DNA of 64,000 bases from Chitinophagales bacterium (GCA_020636535.1 JACJXT010000011.1:1-64000); one strand, 5' to 3'. Positions 26,863 to 35,892 are shown, counted from the first letter of the stretch. Notes: generated by a model from the sequence alone, not told the origin. Made by a program: numbers and translations.

Positions 26863-28572
26863 TTATGAATTTAATAGATAAAAAACATCTTTCAATATGT
26901 TATTTAAAATTTTAGGGTATTTTCTTTTTCCCAATTTCTTTTCTGTTTTCTTTGAAATAAAAAGACTAAATGGTTCTGTGTTGTTTGTATATTTTTGAAT
27001 ATAATCATTTAAATCAATAGTGTCTTCTTTTTTTATCTTTTTATTTATTTGTTTGTTGTATTTATTTAATAAGATTTCAAAATCAAAATGCTTATAATTT
27101 TTCAAATAGTCTTGGTATACAATGAATGCATCAATATTAATCAAGGTAATTGGTTTAATATTATTTATATTATCATACTTTAATAATTCCTTTTCAAAAT
27201 AAATATTAAGAATATTATTTAATCCAACAACATCTAACTGTCTATTATGTGTAATGATAATTGGATATATTTTTAATTTATTTGTGTTCTTAAAACTATC
27301 ATAAGGTATCTCATTCTTAATGATTTTTTCTATATTTTTTAATAGTTGAGGAATTCCCTTTTTTTCTATAAAGGCATCCTTTATTTTTTCTAATATAATG
27401 TCATAATTATATGATCTTTTAACATCTCCTTTAATTAAAATATCTTTACTTTCAAACAAGTAAATAGTATTATTCTTACGGATATAAAAATCTGATCCTC
27501 CTTTAAAATTATAACATTCTTCTATTTCTTTTCCACTTTTTTTATAAAAATTTTTATCTCCAAAAATATAATTTAGAACAGTATATAAAATTCTTTTTTC
27601 AGAAATATCAGTTGTAAAAAAAGTTCTATATCTATCTTCAATTTTACTTCTTTTATTTTCAGTTATATTGGTTTTTAAATATATGCCTTGTAACATAAAA
27701 TATATACTGGTATATATTTTATCAATTAAGAACAAATCATAAATTAACCAATAATCATTTTCTTTTTCTGGATCTTTATATAGCGGTCTATCTCTAATGA
27801 GTCTAAAATCAATATCACTTTCTTTTTCGACTAAATTTACAGTCATTCTATTTATTAATTTTTCAAGTGTATTTTCTATTTTTAAGATTTTATGTTCTTT
27901 CTTTTTTTCTTTTAGAACTAACATGCACAAACTAACAGTATGTTTTATATAGCTATATTTATCTACTAAACCAAAATCCTTAAGAAACTCTTCTAATAAA
28001 TTACAATCGTATTCTTCTAAAAAGTCAAATAATAGTTTAGCTTTATATACTTGAGCTATAAAAGAATCTATTTTGTCTATATTGTAAAAATCATTTTGTG
28101 CAAAACTTAAGGTAAATAATATTTTTAAAGTATCATTCTTATATTGCTCATTGTTTTTAACCTGTAATTCAGTTAGATACTCTGATATACTTAAATATAC
28201 TTTAAATAATAAAACTTCAATTTGACTATCAGTTAAATCTATAATTGGCTTATGTTGCTCAACTGAATATATAATTTCAAATAATTGAAAAGAAGTTTCT
28301 AAGTTTAATAGAAAATATTCAGTGTTTTCTATTTTGTTTAAATTCTCTACTTTTTTAATTAGCTCATCTTTCAATAATGATAAATTATTGTTAAAGAAAT
28401 TTAATATTATGTTTTTTGCACTTTCATCAATCTCTCTACTTATTAAAACAATAGCAATTTTAAATAAGGTATCTTTATTAACAATACTTAGTTTTTCTTT
28501 AATTTCTTCAATTGAAAATGCTTTTTCTTCTGGAAACAAATGTTTGTATGATAAAAATAAATTCATTTCCAT
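26863..28572 (-). CDS. Unknown protein with PD-(D/E)XK nuclease-like motif
   Basis: About 569 residues, no family recognised. The N-terminal ~250 residues are helix-rich, Lys/Glu/Leu-rich and without motifs. Residues ~345-450 look like a restriction-endonuclease-like core: GGSDFYIRKNNTIYLFESKD gives D362, E375 and K377 (D-x12-E-x-K), followed by a helix containing GIPQLLKNI and a strand YPIIITHNRQLDVVG. The ATG at 28570-28572 shares one base with the metH TGA (TGATG), so translation is probably coupled; a second ATG lies 6 bases on. No signal peptide or membrane segment. It could be a defence or repair nuclease, or a degenerate relative; function is not known. Confidence 0.6.
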   Translation of the reverse strand: MEMNLFLSYKHLFPEEKAFSIEEIKEKLSIVNKDTLFKIAIVLISREIDESAKNIILNFFNNNLSLLKDELIKKVENLNKIENTEYFLLNLETSFQLFEIIYSVEQHKPIIDLTDSQIEVLLFKVYLSISEYLTELQVKNNEQYKNDTLKILFTLSFAQNDFYNIDKIDSFIAQVYKAKLLFDFLEEYDCNLLEEFLKDFGLVDKYSYIKHTVSLCMLVLKEKKKEHKILKIENTLEKLINRMTVNLVEKESDIDFRLIRDRPLYKDPEKENDYWLIYDLFLIDKIYTSIYFMLQGIYLKTNITENKRSKIEDRYRTFFTTDISEKRILYTVLNYIFGDKNFYKKSGKEIEECYNFKGGSDFYIRKNNTIYLFESKDILIKGDVKRSYNYDIILEKIKDAFIEKKGIPQLLKNIEKIIKNEIPYDSFKNTNKLKIYPIIITHNRQLDVVGLNNILNIYFEKELLKYDNINNIKPITLINIDAFIVYQDYLKNYKHFDFEILLNKYNKQINKKIKKEDTIDLNDYIQKYTNNTEPFSLFISKKTEKKLGKRKYPKILNNILKDVFYLLNS

Positions 28573-31241
28573 CAATAATTCAAATTGCTGCTTAGCCAGC
28601 GTTCCATTTTTTCTACTGAAATGTCTTTTCTTTTAGCATAATCTTCTAGTTGGTCTTTGCTAATACTACCTACACCAAAATATTTACTTTCTGGATGCGA
28701 AAAATACCAACCACTTACACTCGATGCTGGATACATTGCCATGTGTTCGGTTAATTCTATTGCTACATTTGATTTTGCGTCTAATAATTCAAACAGTGTT
28801 ATTTTTTCGGTATGGTCTGGACAAGCTGGATATCCTGGTGCTGGTCGAATGCCTTGATATTTTTCTTTAATCAATTCGTCGTTACTTAGCGTTTCTGCTT
28901 TATCATATGCCCAAAATTCTTTTCGTACTCTTTCGTGCATGTGTTCTGCAAATGCTTCTGCTAATCTATCTGCTAATGCTTTTAACATAATAGCATTATA
29001 ATCGTCGTTTAAGTCTTTAAAATACTGTATCCATTTTTCAATTCCAATACCAGAAGTTACAGCAAAAGCACCAATATAATCTGTTTTGTTTTGGTCTTTT
29101 GGTGCTATAAAATCGCTTAGGCAATTATTTGGCAAATGACTAGCTTTTTTTAATTGTTGTCTTAAATGATGTAGCATAATATTTTCATCATTGTGTTTGA
29201 TTTCAATATCATCTACAATACTATTGGCTTCAAAAAAACCAATAGCAGCATTGGCAATCAACCATTTTTCATTAATCATTTTATCTAATAGAGCATTGGC
29301 ATCTGCAAATAACTTTTTAGCTTCTACACCTACAACTTTATCTGATAATATATTTGGATATTTTCCGTGCAATTCCCAAGAAGAAAAGAAAGGTGTCCAA
29401 TCAATATAATTTCTAAGTACCGATAAATCGTATTCTTTAAAATATTTTACACCCAAAAAACTTGGTTTTGGTGGCGTATAGTTTTGCCAATCTATTTGAA
29501 TTTTATTATTTCTAGCAGCGTCAATAGCAATATAGTCTTTTACATTGGCTTTGTTTTTATGTCTGAGTCGCATTTGCTCATATTCTGCTTTAGTTTCTGC
29601 TAGTAATTTTTCTTTTTGATCACCTTTAGACACCAAAGCTGTAGAAACAGGCACACTTCTAGAAGCATCTAAAATATGAAGTGTAGCACCAGAATAGTTT
29701 GGCTCGATTTTTACAGCAGTATGCATTTTAGAAGTAGTAGCACCACCAATTAGCAAAGGTGTTTTCATGCCTTTTCGCTCCATTTCTTTCGCAACAAAAA
29801 CCATTTCATCTAAAGAAGGTGTAATTAAACCACTCAAACCAATAATATCTACTTGCTGTTTTTCTGCTTCGGCTAAGATTTGTTCGCAAGGAATCATCAC
29901 ACCTAAATCAATCACTTCAAAATTATTACAAGCCAATACTACACCTACAATATTTTTGCCAATATCGTGAACATCGCCTTTAACTGTTGCTAATAATATT
30001 TTACCTAATTTCTGCGAAGCACCTTCTTCTTTTTCTGCTTCGATATATGGTTGAAGAATAGCTACTGCTTTTTTCATTACTCTGGCACTCTTTACCACTT
30101 GTGGCAAGAACATTTTTCCAGCACCAAATAAATCGCCAACAATATTCATTCCATCCATTAATGGTCCTTCAATCACTTCTAATGGTCTAGCATATGCTTG
30201 TCTTGCTTCTTCGGTATCTTCATCAATAAACTCTACAATTCCTTTTACCAAAGCATATTCTAATCTTTTTTGAACCGTTTGGTTTCTCCACGACAAATCT
30301 TCTTCTTTCTTTTTAACATTGCCTTTTACTTTTTCGGCGTAGTCTAACAATCGTTCTGTAGCATCATCTTTTCTGTTGAGTAATACATCTTCAACATATT
30401 CTAATAGTGTTTTGTCAATGTTGTCATAGACTTCTATCATAGAAGGATTGACAATACCCATATCCATTCCGTGTTGTATGCCATGATATAAGAAAGCCGT
30501 ATGCATTGCTTCTCGTACAACATTGTTTCCTCTAAAAGAAAAAGACACATTACTAACGCCTCCACTAACATGAGCTCCTTTTAGATTCTCTCTTATCCAT
30601 TTTGTAGCTCTAAAAAAATCAATGGCATTGTTTCTATGTTCGTCCATTCCTGTTGCTACTGGAAATATATTTGGGTCGAAAATAATATCGTGTGGATTAA
30701 AATGCACTCGATTAACTAAAATATCATAGCTTCTTTTACAGATTTCTATTCTTCTTTCGTAAGAATCTGCTTGACCAGCTTCATCAAAAGCCATGACTAC
30801 AACAGCAGCACCATATTTTTTAACCAATTTTGCTTGATGAATGAACTCTTCCTCTCCATTTTTTAAGCTAATAGAATTGACAATGCCTTTTCCTTGTATG
30901 CACTTTAATCCAGCTTCAATAATTTCCCATTTAGAAGAATCTATCATAATAGGAATTTTGGCAATTTCTGGTTCGGCAGCAATTAAGTTTAAAAACTTCA
31001 CCATAGATTCTTTACCATCAATCATGCCTTCATCCATGTTTATATCTAAAACCTGAGCACCACCTTTTACTTGTTCTAAAGCAACCGACAAAGCATCGTC
31101 GAAACGATCTTCTTTAATCATTCTAAGAAACACTTTGGAACCAGTAACATTGGTTCTTTCGCCAACATTTATAAAATTAGATTGCTCCGTTGCAATTAAT
31201 GGTTCTAAACCAGACAGTTTTAAAGTAGCGTGATTTGTCAT
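28572..31241 (-). CDS. metH: Methionine synthase, folate/cobalamin/activation half
   Basis: 889 residues covering the last three modules of cobalamin-dependent methionine synthase. The pterin-binding domain starts NFINVGERTNVTGSKVF. The cobalamin cap and Rossmann domain carry KGDVHDIGKNIVGVVL with the cobalt-ligand His, then GLSGLITPSLDEM. The C-terminal AdoMet-dependent reactivation domain carries RPAPGYPACPDHTEK and SGWYFSHPESKYFGVG. The homocysteine module is missing and is encoded by the preceding gene, one base away. Together 889 + 333 residues equal a normal MetH (about 1,230). Confidence 0.95.
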   Translation of the reverse strand: MTNHATLKLSGLEPLIATEQSNFINVGERTNVTGSKVFLRMIKEDRFDDALSVALEQVKGGAQVLDINMDEGMIDGKESMVKFLNLIAAEPEIAKIPIMIDSSKWEIIEAGLKCIQGKGIVNSISLKNGEEEFIHQAKLVKKYGAAVVVMAFDEAGQADSYERRIEICKRSYDILVNRVHFNPHDIIFDPNIFPVATGMDEHRNNAIDFFRATKWIRENLKGAHVSGGVSNVSFSFRGNNVVREAMHTAFLYHGIQHGMDMGIVNPSMIEVYDNIDKTLLEYVEDVLLNRKDDATERLLDYAEKVKGNVKKKEEDLSWRNQTVQKRLEYALVKGIVEFIDEDTEEARQAYARPLEVIEGPLMDGMNIVGDLFGAGKMFLPQVVKSARVMKKAVAILQPYIEAEKEEGASQKLGKILLATVKGDVHDIGKNIVGVVLACNNFEVIDLGVMIPCEQILAEAEKQQVDIIGLSGLITPSLDEMVFVAKEMERKGMKTPLLIGGATTSKMHTAVKIEPNYSGATLHILDASRSVPVSTALVSKGDQKEKLLAETKAEYEQMRLRHKNKANVKDYIAIDAARNNKIQIDWQNYTPPKPSFLGVKYFKEYDLSVLRNYIDWTPFFSSWELHGKYPNILSDKVVGVEAKKLFADANALLDKMINEKWLIANAAIGFFEANSIVDDIEIKHNDENIMLHHLRQQLKKASHLPNNCLSDFIAPKDQNKTDYIGAFAVTSGIGIEKWIQYFKDLNDDYNAIMLKALADRLAEAFAEHMHERVRKEFWAYDKAETLSNDELIKEKYQGIRPAPGYPACPDHTEKITLFELLDAKSNVAIELTEHMAMYPASSVSGWYFSHPESKYFGVGSISKDQLEDYAKRKDISVEKMERWLSSNLNY

Positions 31242-31242
31242 C

Positions 31243-32244
31243 TTAAACAGTTGTTGTTATATTTCTTGGTTGATAGTCTTTTGCTAAATCGGCCAATGCT
31301 TTAATATGCTCTGGTGTAGTACCACAACATCCACCTAAAACATTAATTAAACCTAAGTCTAAAAATTCTTTTACTTGTTGAGCCATTAGCTCTGGAGTCT
31401 GGTCGTACTCGCCAAACTCATTTGGTAAACCAGCATTTGGATAAGCACTAATTAAGAAGTCAGCATTATCAGACAATACTTGTAAGTATGGTCGTAGTTC
31501 TTTTGCACCCAAAGCACAGTTTAATCCTACAGAAAATAAAGGCACATGAGCAATAGAAATTAAAAACGCTTCGGTTGTTTGTCCACTTAGTGTTCTTCCA
31601 CTAGCATCTGTTATAGTACCAGAAACCATAACAGGATATGTTTTTCCAATTTCTTCAAATAGTGTTTGAATAGCAAATAATGCAGCTTTAGCATTGAGTG
31701 TATCAAAAATAGTTTCTACTAGTAAAATATCTACGCCACCATCTATTAATGCTTTGGCTTGTTGGTGATAAGCCGTAACCATTTCATCGAATGAAATAGC
31801 TCTATAACCTGGATCATTTACATTAGGCGACATAGACAGCGTTTTGTTGGTTGGTCCCATTGCACCTGCAACAAATCGTGGTTTATTTGGTTCTTTAGCT
31901 GTAAACTCTTGTGCGACTTCCTTTGCAATTTTTGCTGAATAATAGTTGATGTCGTAGACTACATCTTCTAAGTGATAATCTGCTTGAGCAACCGTAGTTC
32001 CACTAAATGTATTGGTTTCTACAATATCTGCACCTGCTTCAAAATACTGAGCATGAATTGCCTTAATAATATCTGGTCGTGTAAGCGATAATAAATCGTT
32101 ATTGCCTTTTAATGGATATGGATGATTCTTAAAACGAACACCACGATAATCTTCTTCTGTTAGATTATATTGTTGAATCATAGTACCCATAGCTCCGTCG
32201 AGTATTAAAATTCTTTGTTTGGCAAGTGTGTTAATATCTGTCAT
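31243..32244 (-). CDS. metH: Methionine synthase, homocysteine-binding half
   Basis: 333-residue homocysteine S-methyltransferase domain corresponding to the N-terminal module of MetH. ILDGAMGTMIQ, VETNTFSGT, and the zinc-ligand cysteines in VGLNCALGA and VLGGCCGTTPEHI are present. It must work with the separate folate/cobalamin subunit encoded one base downstream. Splitting at this linker is known in Bacteroidota. The gene follows a SAM-I-type riboswitch, so it should be turned off at high SAM. Confidence 0.94.
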   Translation of the reverse strand: MTDINTLAKQRILILDGAMGTMIQQYNLTEEDYRGVRFKNHPYPLKGNNDLLSLTRPDIIKAIHAQYFEAGADIVETNTFSGTTVAQADYHLEDVVYDINYYSAKIAKEVAQEFTAKEPNKPRFVAGAMGPTNKTLSMSPNVNDPGYRAISFDEMVTAYHQQAKALIDGGVDILLVETIFDTLNAKAALFAIQTLFEEIGKTYPVMVSGTITDASGRTLSGQTTEAFLISIAHVPLFSVGLNCALGAKELRPYLQVLSDNADFLISAYPNAGLPNEFGEYDQTPELMAQQVKEFLDLGLINVLGGCCGTTPEHIKALADLAKDYQPRNITTTV

Positions 32245-32296
32245 TGTAATTGTTTATTGGTTCTTTTATTACGAATGACTGGTATAGGATATTGAA

Positions 32297-32405
32297 CTTA
32301 TCTTTCTTTGAAACCTCAAAGTAGGAAGTAGCACCTTTTTCAAATTTTGGTTTGACTGGTTGCCAAGACATCATAGAGCCTAATCTCTCCGTCTTTCGTA
32401 ATAAG
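32297..32405 (-). promoter_or_regulatory. SAM-I (S-box) riboswitch upstream of metH operon
   Basis: Read on the minus strand, the segment shows the conserved S-box order: 5' CTTAT of P1, a GACGGAGAGA purine-rich block, GGCTCTATGATG, the hallmark TTGGCAACC, then GGTGCTACTTCC, and the closing GAAAGATAAG that re-pairs with the 5' CTTAT. These match the SAM-I aptamer core (GGCAACC and GGTGCTAATTCC) with small changes. It ends about 52 bases before the metH ATG. A 10-base segment at 32266-32275 can pair with its 5' strand, giving a possible switch. Confidence 0.87.
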
Positions 32406-32429
32406 TAAAGTTTTTTTATTAAATGTTAT

Positions 32430-32454
32430 CGTCATAGTGAGTTTACGAAGCTAT
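32430..32454 (+). repeat. Dispersed 25-base element, copy 1
   Basis: Core GAGTTTACGAAGCTAT is identical to the second copy at 54564-54588 and the 25-base units differ at 2 positions. It lies in the transcribed leader of the metH operon, upstream of the riboswitch. Likely a short REP-like intergenic repeat. Confidence 0.6.
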
Positions 32455-32555
32455 TTTATTTCAACGCAGCGTCCTCTACGAGAGACACTGCTTGGAAAAT
32501 AATTCTGTAATGGCGACTTAACCTGTTAATAAAAAACTATTTTAAAGAACTAGTA

Positions 32556-32584
32556 CAAAGATAGTAAAAAGAAAAAGAAACAAA
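32556..32584 (-). promoter_or_regulatory. Promoter of the metH operon
   Basis: On the minus strand, TTTG (32584-32581), 17 bases, then TATCTTTG (32563-32556), a perfect TAnnTTTG -7 element of Bacteroidota. Transcription would begin near 32550, about 145 bases before the riboswitch aptamer. Confidence 0.6.
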
Positions 32585-32668
32585 GATTGTCTTGTGGCAA
32601 GAATTGAAAAGAATGTGGTTTTTGGTGAGTGTTTAAAATTAAATTAAAATTAAACACTAAACAAACTC

Positions 32669-32718
32669 AATTCTATTATTTAATTTTTTTGAAGATGCTG
32701 AAACAAGTTCAGCAAGAG
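32669..32718 (+). repeat. 50-base direct repeat, copy 1 (REP-like)
   Basis: Differs at only 2 of 50 positions from 33680-33729. Each copy ends in GCTGAAACAAGTTCAGC, a 6-bp stem-loop. The copies flank the lipoprotein gene at 32839-33498 in direct orientation. Confidence 0.8.
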
Positions 32719-32783
32719 TTATTGTTGAAGCGAATTTAATAATATTGGAGATACTTTATTTTGAATAGTCTACCTCTTGTGGC

Positions 32784-32814
32784 AAGAAAAAAGGAGAACA
32801 ATTTGTTCTCCTTT
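32784..32814 (-). terminator. Intrinsic terminator of the 219-residue lipoprotein gene
   Basis: AAAGGAGAACAA / TTGTTCTCCTTT inverted repeat (32790-32814) followed on the minus strand by a T-rich run (CTCCTTTTTTCTTG). It lies 25 bases after the stop of the minus-strand lipoprotein gene. The plus-strand side ends in CCTTTAAATTT, so weak activity there is possible. Confidence 0.75.
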
Positions 32815-32838
32815 AAATTTCATGTTATATAAATCTTA

Positions 32839-33498
32839 CTACCATTGTTTCTTTGTAGAAGATAACCCTTGATAAAATGCATAGCCATCAAATGTGTATG
32901 GTAAATAAGAAACATCTCCATCTTCATAATAATATTCTTCTCCAGTTAAAGCGGTCCATAAACCACCAACTCGAACTGATACTGGTTTATAAAAACCAAT
33001 ATATGCCATATTGGTAGTTTTAGCACTAGCTCCTTTTAAAAGGAAACACTTTGTTCCAGCACCAACATGTTTTGGTAAAGTAGTTACATTTGTAAATAAA
33101 GTATCGTTTCTACCTTCTGCTATTTTTATTTTATATCCAGTAACCGTATCTGTAGATATAAGCTTATATTTATATGCAAACAAATAAGAGTTACTTGGTA
33201 ATGGATAACCTATATTTGAAAGCGTAAAAGCATGAAATCCTGATTGATTTTCTACTGCATCAAAAAGCGTTTCTGTTGTTCCTGACTTTGTAGTGTTATT
33301 TAAGTTGTTTGCTAATAACTCGTATTCTGTTTCTGTGATTTCAATCCAAGTTCCGTTAGATGCAGCATCATAAGTTGCTACTGAAGTTGACAAATTCTCT
33401 CTCAGATAATCTACAGACTCTTCCTCATCTTTCTTACATGATACTACTAATACCACTAGCGAAATTATCGCAATAAAATTCAATTTTAGACTTTTCAT
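32839..33498 (-). CDS. Small SPII lipoprotein of unknown function
   Basis: 219 residues. The N-terminal MKSLKLNFIAIISLVVLVVSC ends in a lipobox with Cys21, so it should be a lipid-anchored envelope protein. The mature part begins with an acidic KKDEEES stretch, which in Bacteroidota often marks surface export of lipoproteins. The remainder is beta-rich with no recognised domain. It is a single-gene unit flanked on both sides by the same 50-base repeat and followed by its own terminator, so it may be an acquired or variable gene. Confidence 0.75.
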   Translation of the reverse strand: MKSLKLNFIAIISLVVLVVSCKKDEEESVDYLRENLSTSVATYDAASNGTWIEITETEYELLANNLNNTTKSGTTETLFDAVENQSGFHAFTLSNIGYPLPSNSYLFAYKYKLISTDTVTGYKIKIAEGRNDTLFTNVTTLPKHVGAGTKCFLLKGASAKTTNMAYIGFYKPVSVRVGGLWTALTGEEYYYEDGDVSYLPYTFDGYAFYQGLSSTKKQW

Positions 33499-33679
33499 AC
33501 ATTATTTTTTTTGCTAATATATAGCAATGCAAGCGAAATGTCAAAAAAAATGAGTGAAATGACCAAATAATGAGTAAACGGGAAGTTTTTTGTGGTAAGA
33601 GTTGAATTTTGTTTTTTGGAGTGACTATGCTTTTACTTACTTATTGTATTTTTAATAAGATTAAACGCTATGCAATTTT

Positions 33680-33729
33680 AATTCTATTATTTGGTTTTTT
33701 TGAAGATGCTGAAACAAGTTCAGCAAGAG
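33680..33729 (+). repeat. 50-base direct repeat, copy 2 (REP-like)
   Basis: Second copy of the element at 32669-32718 (48 of 50 bases identical), including the GCTGAAACAAGTTCAGC stem-loop. About 1.0 kb separates the copies. Confidence 0.8.
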
Positions 33730-33778
33730 GTTGTTGAGACAAGTTCAGCAAAATTAAAAATGTATCTTATTTTCTTTT

Positions 33779-33801
33779 ATGGTTCGTGAGACACGAACCA
33801 T
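33779..33801. repeat. Perfect 10-bp stem-loop
   Basis: ATGGTTCGTG and CACGAACCAT separated by AGA. No T-run follows on either strand, so it is more like a REP-type palindrome than a terminator. Confidence 0.6.
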
Positions 33802-33925
33802 GGCTTGGTGCTAACAAGTGGAAATATAATAGCTACTTAAATCTACCTGTTCGATACCATGTTTACCAACAGGTAGAGACAGGTAAATTCAGCAAGGTAC
33901 AGAATATACTAATAAATATAAATAA

Positions 33926-34741
33926 TTAAATTCTCTGTAAGCTATCTAATACTGCCATTGCTGTTGTTTCGTTGGTCTTTTTAAGTATGGCTGATTGCTT
34001 TTCGTAGGTGTTGGTTGGATGATAGATGAAGAAACACGATCCTCCTTTTACAATATTGATGATTTTTTGATTGGTTTCTATTGGTAATGCTGGACATCCT
34101 TGACTTCTGCCTAAACGACCATTGGCTTGAGCGAATGCTTTACTTACATAATTTGCCCCATGAACTACTACGCCTCTGCTTCTTGCATTGCTGTTAAAGT
34201 TAGCTTCTAATCCATCTAGTCTTAATGAGTAACCTTTGCTACCATTATAAGTTTCTGCTGTTACATAAAATCCTAAACTAGATTGATAAGAGCTTGGTTC
34301 GTTTGAGAATTTTGTAGCATAGTTATCGCCAGAGTTTTTACCATGTGCTACTAAACTTTTTAATACTAATTTTTGTTTTTTTACATCAATTATAAATAAC
34401 CTTTCTTCGGTAGATGCTTTGCTAAAATCAACAATGGTTAAATATTGACTATTGTTTACTTTATGATGCTCGCATAAATAAGCATATCCTTTTAATCCTT
34501 GAATTATTGCTTCTTTATTGATATAATTGAATTTTTGTGTAAACTCGTCTATTAAGTTGGCTTGTTTTTCTTCTGAAGCGACATCTTCATCTAAAGAAAA
34601 GACTGTTATTTGTGGCACATTTGTTGTTATGTTTACTGTAGATGCTGTTAAGTCTACATCGGTGTCGCTACCAAGCATAATGTAACTATTAATTGGCAAA
34701 ATCATTACGCTCAATGCCAAAAACAATGTTCTTTTATTCAT
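33926..34741 (-). CDS. Murein L,D-transpeptidase catalytic-domain family protein (YkuD_2-like)
   Basis: 271 residues from ATG 34741 (MNKRTLFLALSV), which gives a proper signal peptide; an upstream in-frame TTG at 34768 adds only a polar stretch. The C-terminal half has VVVHGANYVSKAFAQANGRLGRSQGCPALP, the His and Cys of the L,D-transpeptidase active site in the YkuD_2 arrangement, and LFIIDVKKQKLVL at the start of the domain. It is predicted to be exported and to act on, or resemble enzymes acting on, peptidoglycan cross-links. Monocistronic by position. Confidence 0.85.
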   Translation of the reverse strand: MNKRTLFLALSVMILPINSYIMLGSDTDVDLTASTVNITTNVPQITVFSLDEDVASEEKQANLIDEFTQKFNYINKEAIIQGLKGYAYLCEHHKVNNSQYLTIVDFSKASTEERLFIIDVKKQKLVLKSLVAHGKNSGDNYATKFSNEPSSYQSSLGFYVTAETYNGSKGYSLRLDGLEANFNSNARSRGVVVHGANYVSKAFAQANGRLGRSQGCPALPIETNQKIINIVKGGSCFFIYHPTNTYEKQSAILKKTNETTAMAVLDSLQRI

Positions 34742-34899
34742 TATCAACCCTTTTTTTATTTGATGCAATTTGGATAAATGTCTACCTCAAAAAAATTGCG
34801 TCCATAAGATAGCCATTTAAACTGTTAAAACGAAAAAAGGAGTGCTATTTATTGTGAAAACATAGTTTTTATGTCCTTTTTTACCAGTTTTTTAAGAAA

Positions 34900-35805
34900 C
34901 TATAATTTAAATCCTTCAAAAAATGAAATATTTAACAACTTGAAAGTCTTGAAATTAACACGATATTTTCCACTAAAAAAGAATCTTAAATGTTCTCTAA
35001 AATAAAAAATAAATATATTTAACCAAGACCAAACCGTGTTTTGTTTTCTTAGATAATAAACAAAATTTCTAGTTACTAAGTGAATATAAAAATCGTTGAA
35101 TTTGAATTTTTGTGCTGTGCCTTTTCGCATGTTGGATAATCCGCCTACTTTATGATAAAATTGTATGAATGGATAGTAGAATAGCAAGTGTTTTTTTTGC
35201 TTGTAAATTCTATAAAAGAAATCGGTATCGTCGTAGTAAGCAAAATATTTTTCGTCCATTAATCCAACATCATCAATCACTTCTTTTTTTAGCAATACAC
35301 AAGCCGTTGGTGCATAGTCTACTTGGCAAATAGTATCGTACTGACCTTTATCTTCTTCTTGAATGCCAATGTGTTTGGTTTTATTGCCATTGTATTTGTT
35401 AAAATGCGTTCCTGCCCACCAAATTAAATGCGTTTCTGGATGATACATCATTTTTGGTGCGATGAGCGAACAATCTAATGCTTGCATTTGAAACAATAGT
35501 TTTTCAAACATAGTATATTCAAATTCTACATCGTTGTTGATAATGAGTATATAGTTACAATTATCTTGTAATGCTTGTTTAATGCCTTGATTATTGCCTG
35601 CTGCTACGCCAACATTTTTTTGATTGGCAATGATTTTAATTCTTTCGTCTTGGTATTGGTTGATGATTTCTAGTGTATTGTCTTTAGAAATATTATCGAT
35701 GATGTACAATATAAAATTAGTATGTGTTTGATTAAGCGTACTGTTTAAGAAGCCATCAATTACTTTTGCACTATTGTAAGTTATGGTAACAATACCAATT
35801 TTCAT
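34900..35805 (-). CDS. Glycosyltransferase family 2
   Basis: 301-residue GT2 enzyme outside the main cluster. IGIVTITYNSAKVIDGFL, YIIDNISKDNT, NQKNVGVAAGNNQGI, YILIINNDVEF (metal site) and YFAYYDDTDFFYRIY (acceptor DD motif) are present. The C-terminus is rich in aromatic and basic residues, suggesting membrane association. Neighbouring genes are unrelated, so its glycan is unknown. Confidence 0.85.
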   Translation of the reverse strand: MKIGIVTITYNSAKVIDGFLNSTLNQTHTNFILYIIDNISKDNTLEIINQYQDERIKIIANQKNVGVAAGNNQGIKQALQDNCNYILIINNDVEFEYTMFEKLLFQMQALDCSLIAPKMMYHPETHLIWWAGTHFNKYNGNKTKHIGIQEEDKGQYDTICQVDYAPTACVLLKKEVIDDVGLMDEKYFAYYDDTDFFYRIYKQKKHLLFYYPFIQFYHKVGGLSNMRKGTAQKFKFNDFYIHLVTRNFVYYLRKQNTVWSWLNIFIFYFREHLRFFFSGKYRVNFKTFKLLNISFFEGFKL

Positions 35806-35892
35806 GATGTGTGAAGATAAGAAAAGGTTCTTTTGTTTTGGTTATAAAAAAGACTTCTTATTAATTGAAAAGAACAAATGTTTAATAAGATG

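Larger units (their letters stand above)
32406..32838. other. Repeat-rich intergenic region between metH leader and lipoprotein gene
   Basis: No gene is supported here. It holds the metH promoter, a dispersed 25-base element, a 50-base element also found on the other side of the lipoprotein gene, two copies of CTTGTGGCAAG (32591 and 32776; each a CTTG/CAAG hairpin) and a terminator. These are listed separately. Confidence 0.7.
33499..33925. other. Repeat-rich intergenic region
   Basis: 427 bases with no convincing gene. It contains TTGCTAATATATAGCAA just upstream of the lipoprotein gene (a 6-bp dyad), the second 50-base repeat copy with an extra AAGTTCAGCAA, a perfect 10-bp hairpin at 33779-33801, and an imperfect ACCTGTT/AACAGGT pair near 33846-33876. 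Confidence 0.65.

Noticed and set aside
32297..32405. SAM-II rather than SAM-I aptamer
   Set aside because: The GGCAACC and GGTGCTA-like blocks, the purine-rich GGAGAGA and the closing GAAAGATAAG follow the SAM-I order; SAM-II is much shorter and has no such arrangement.
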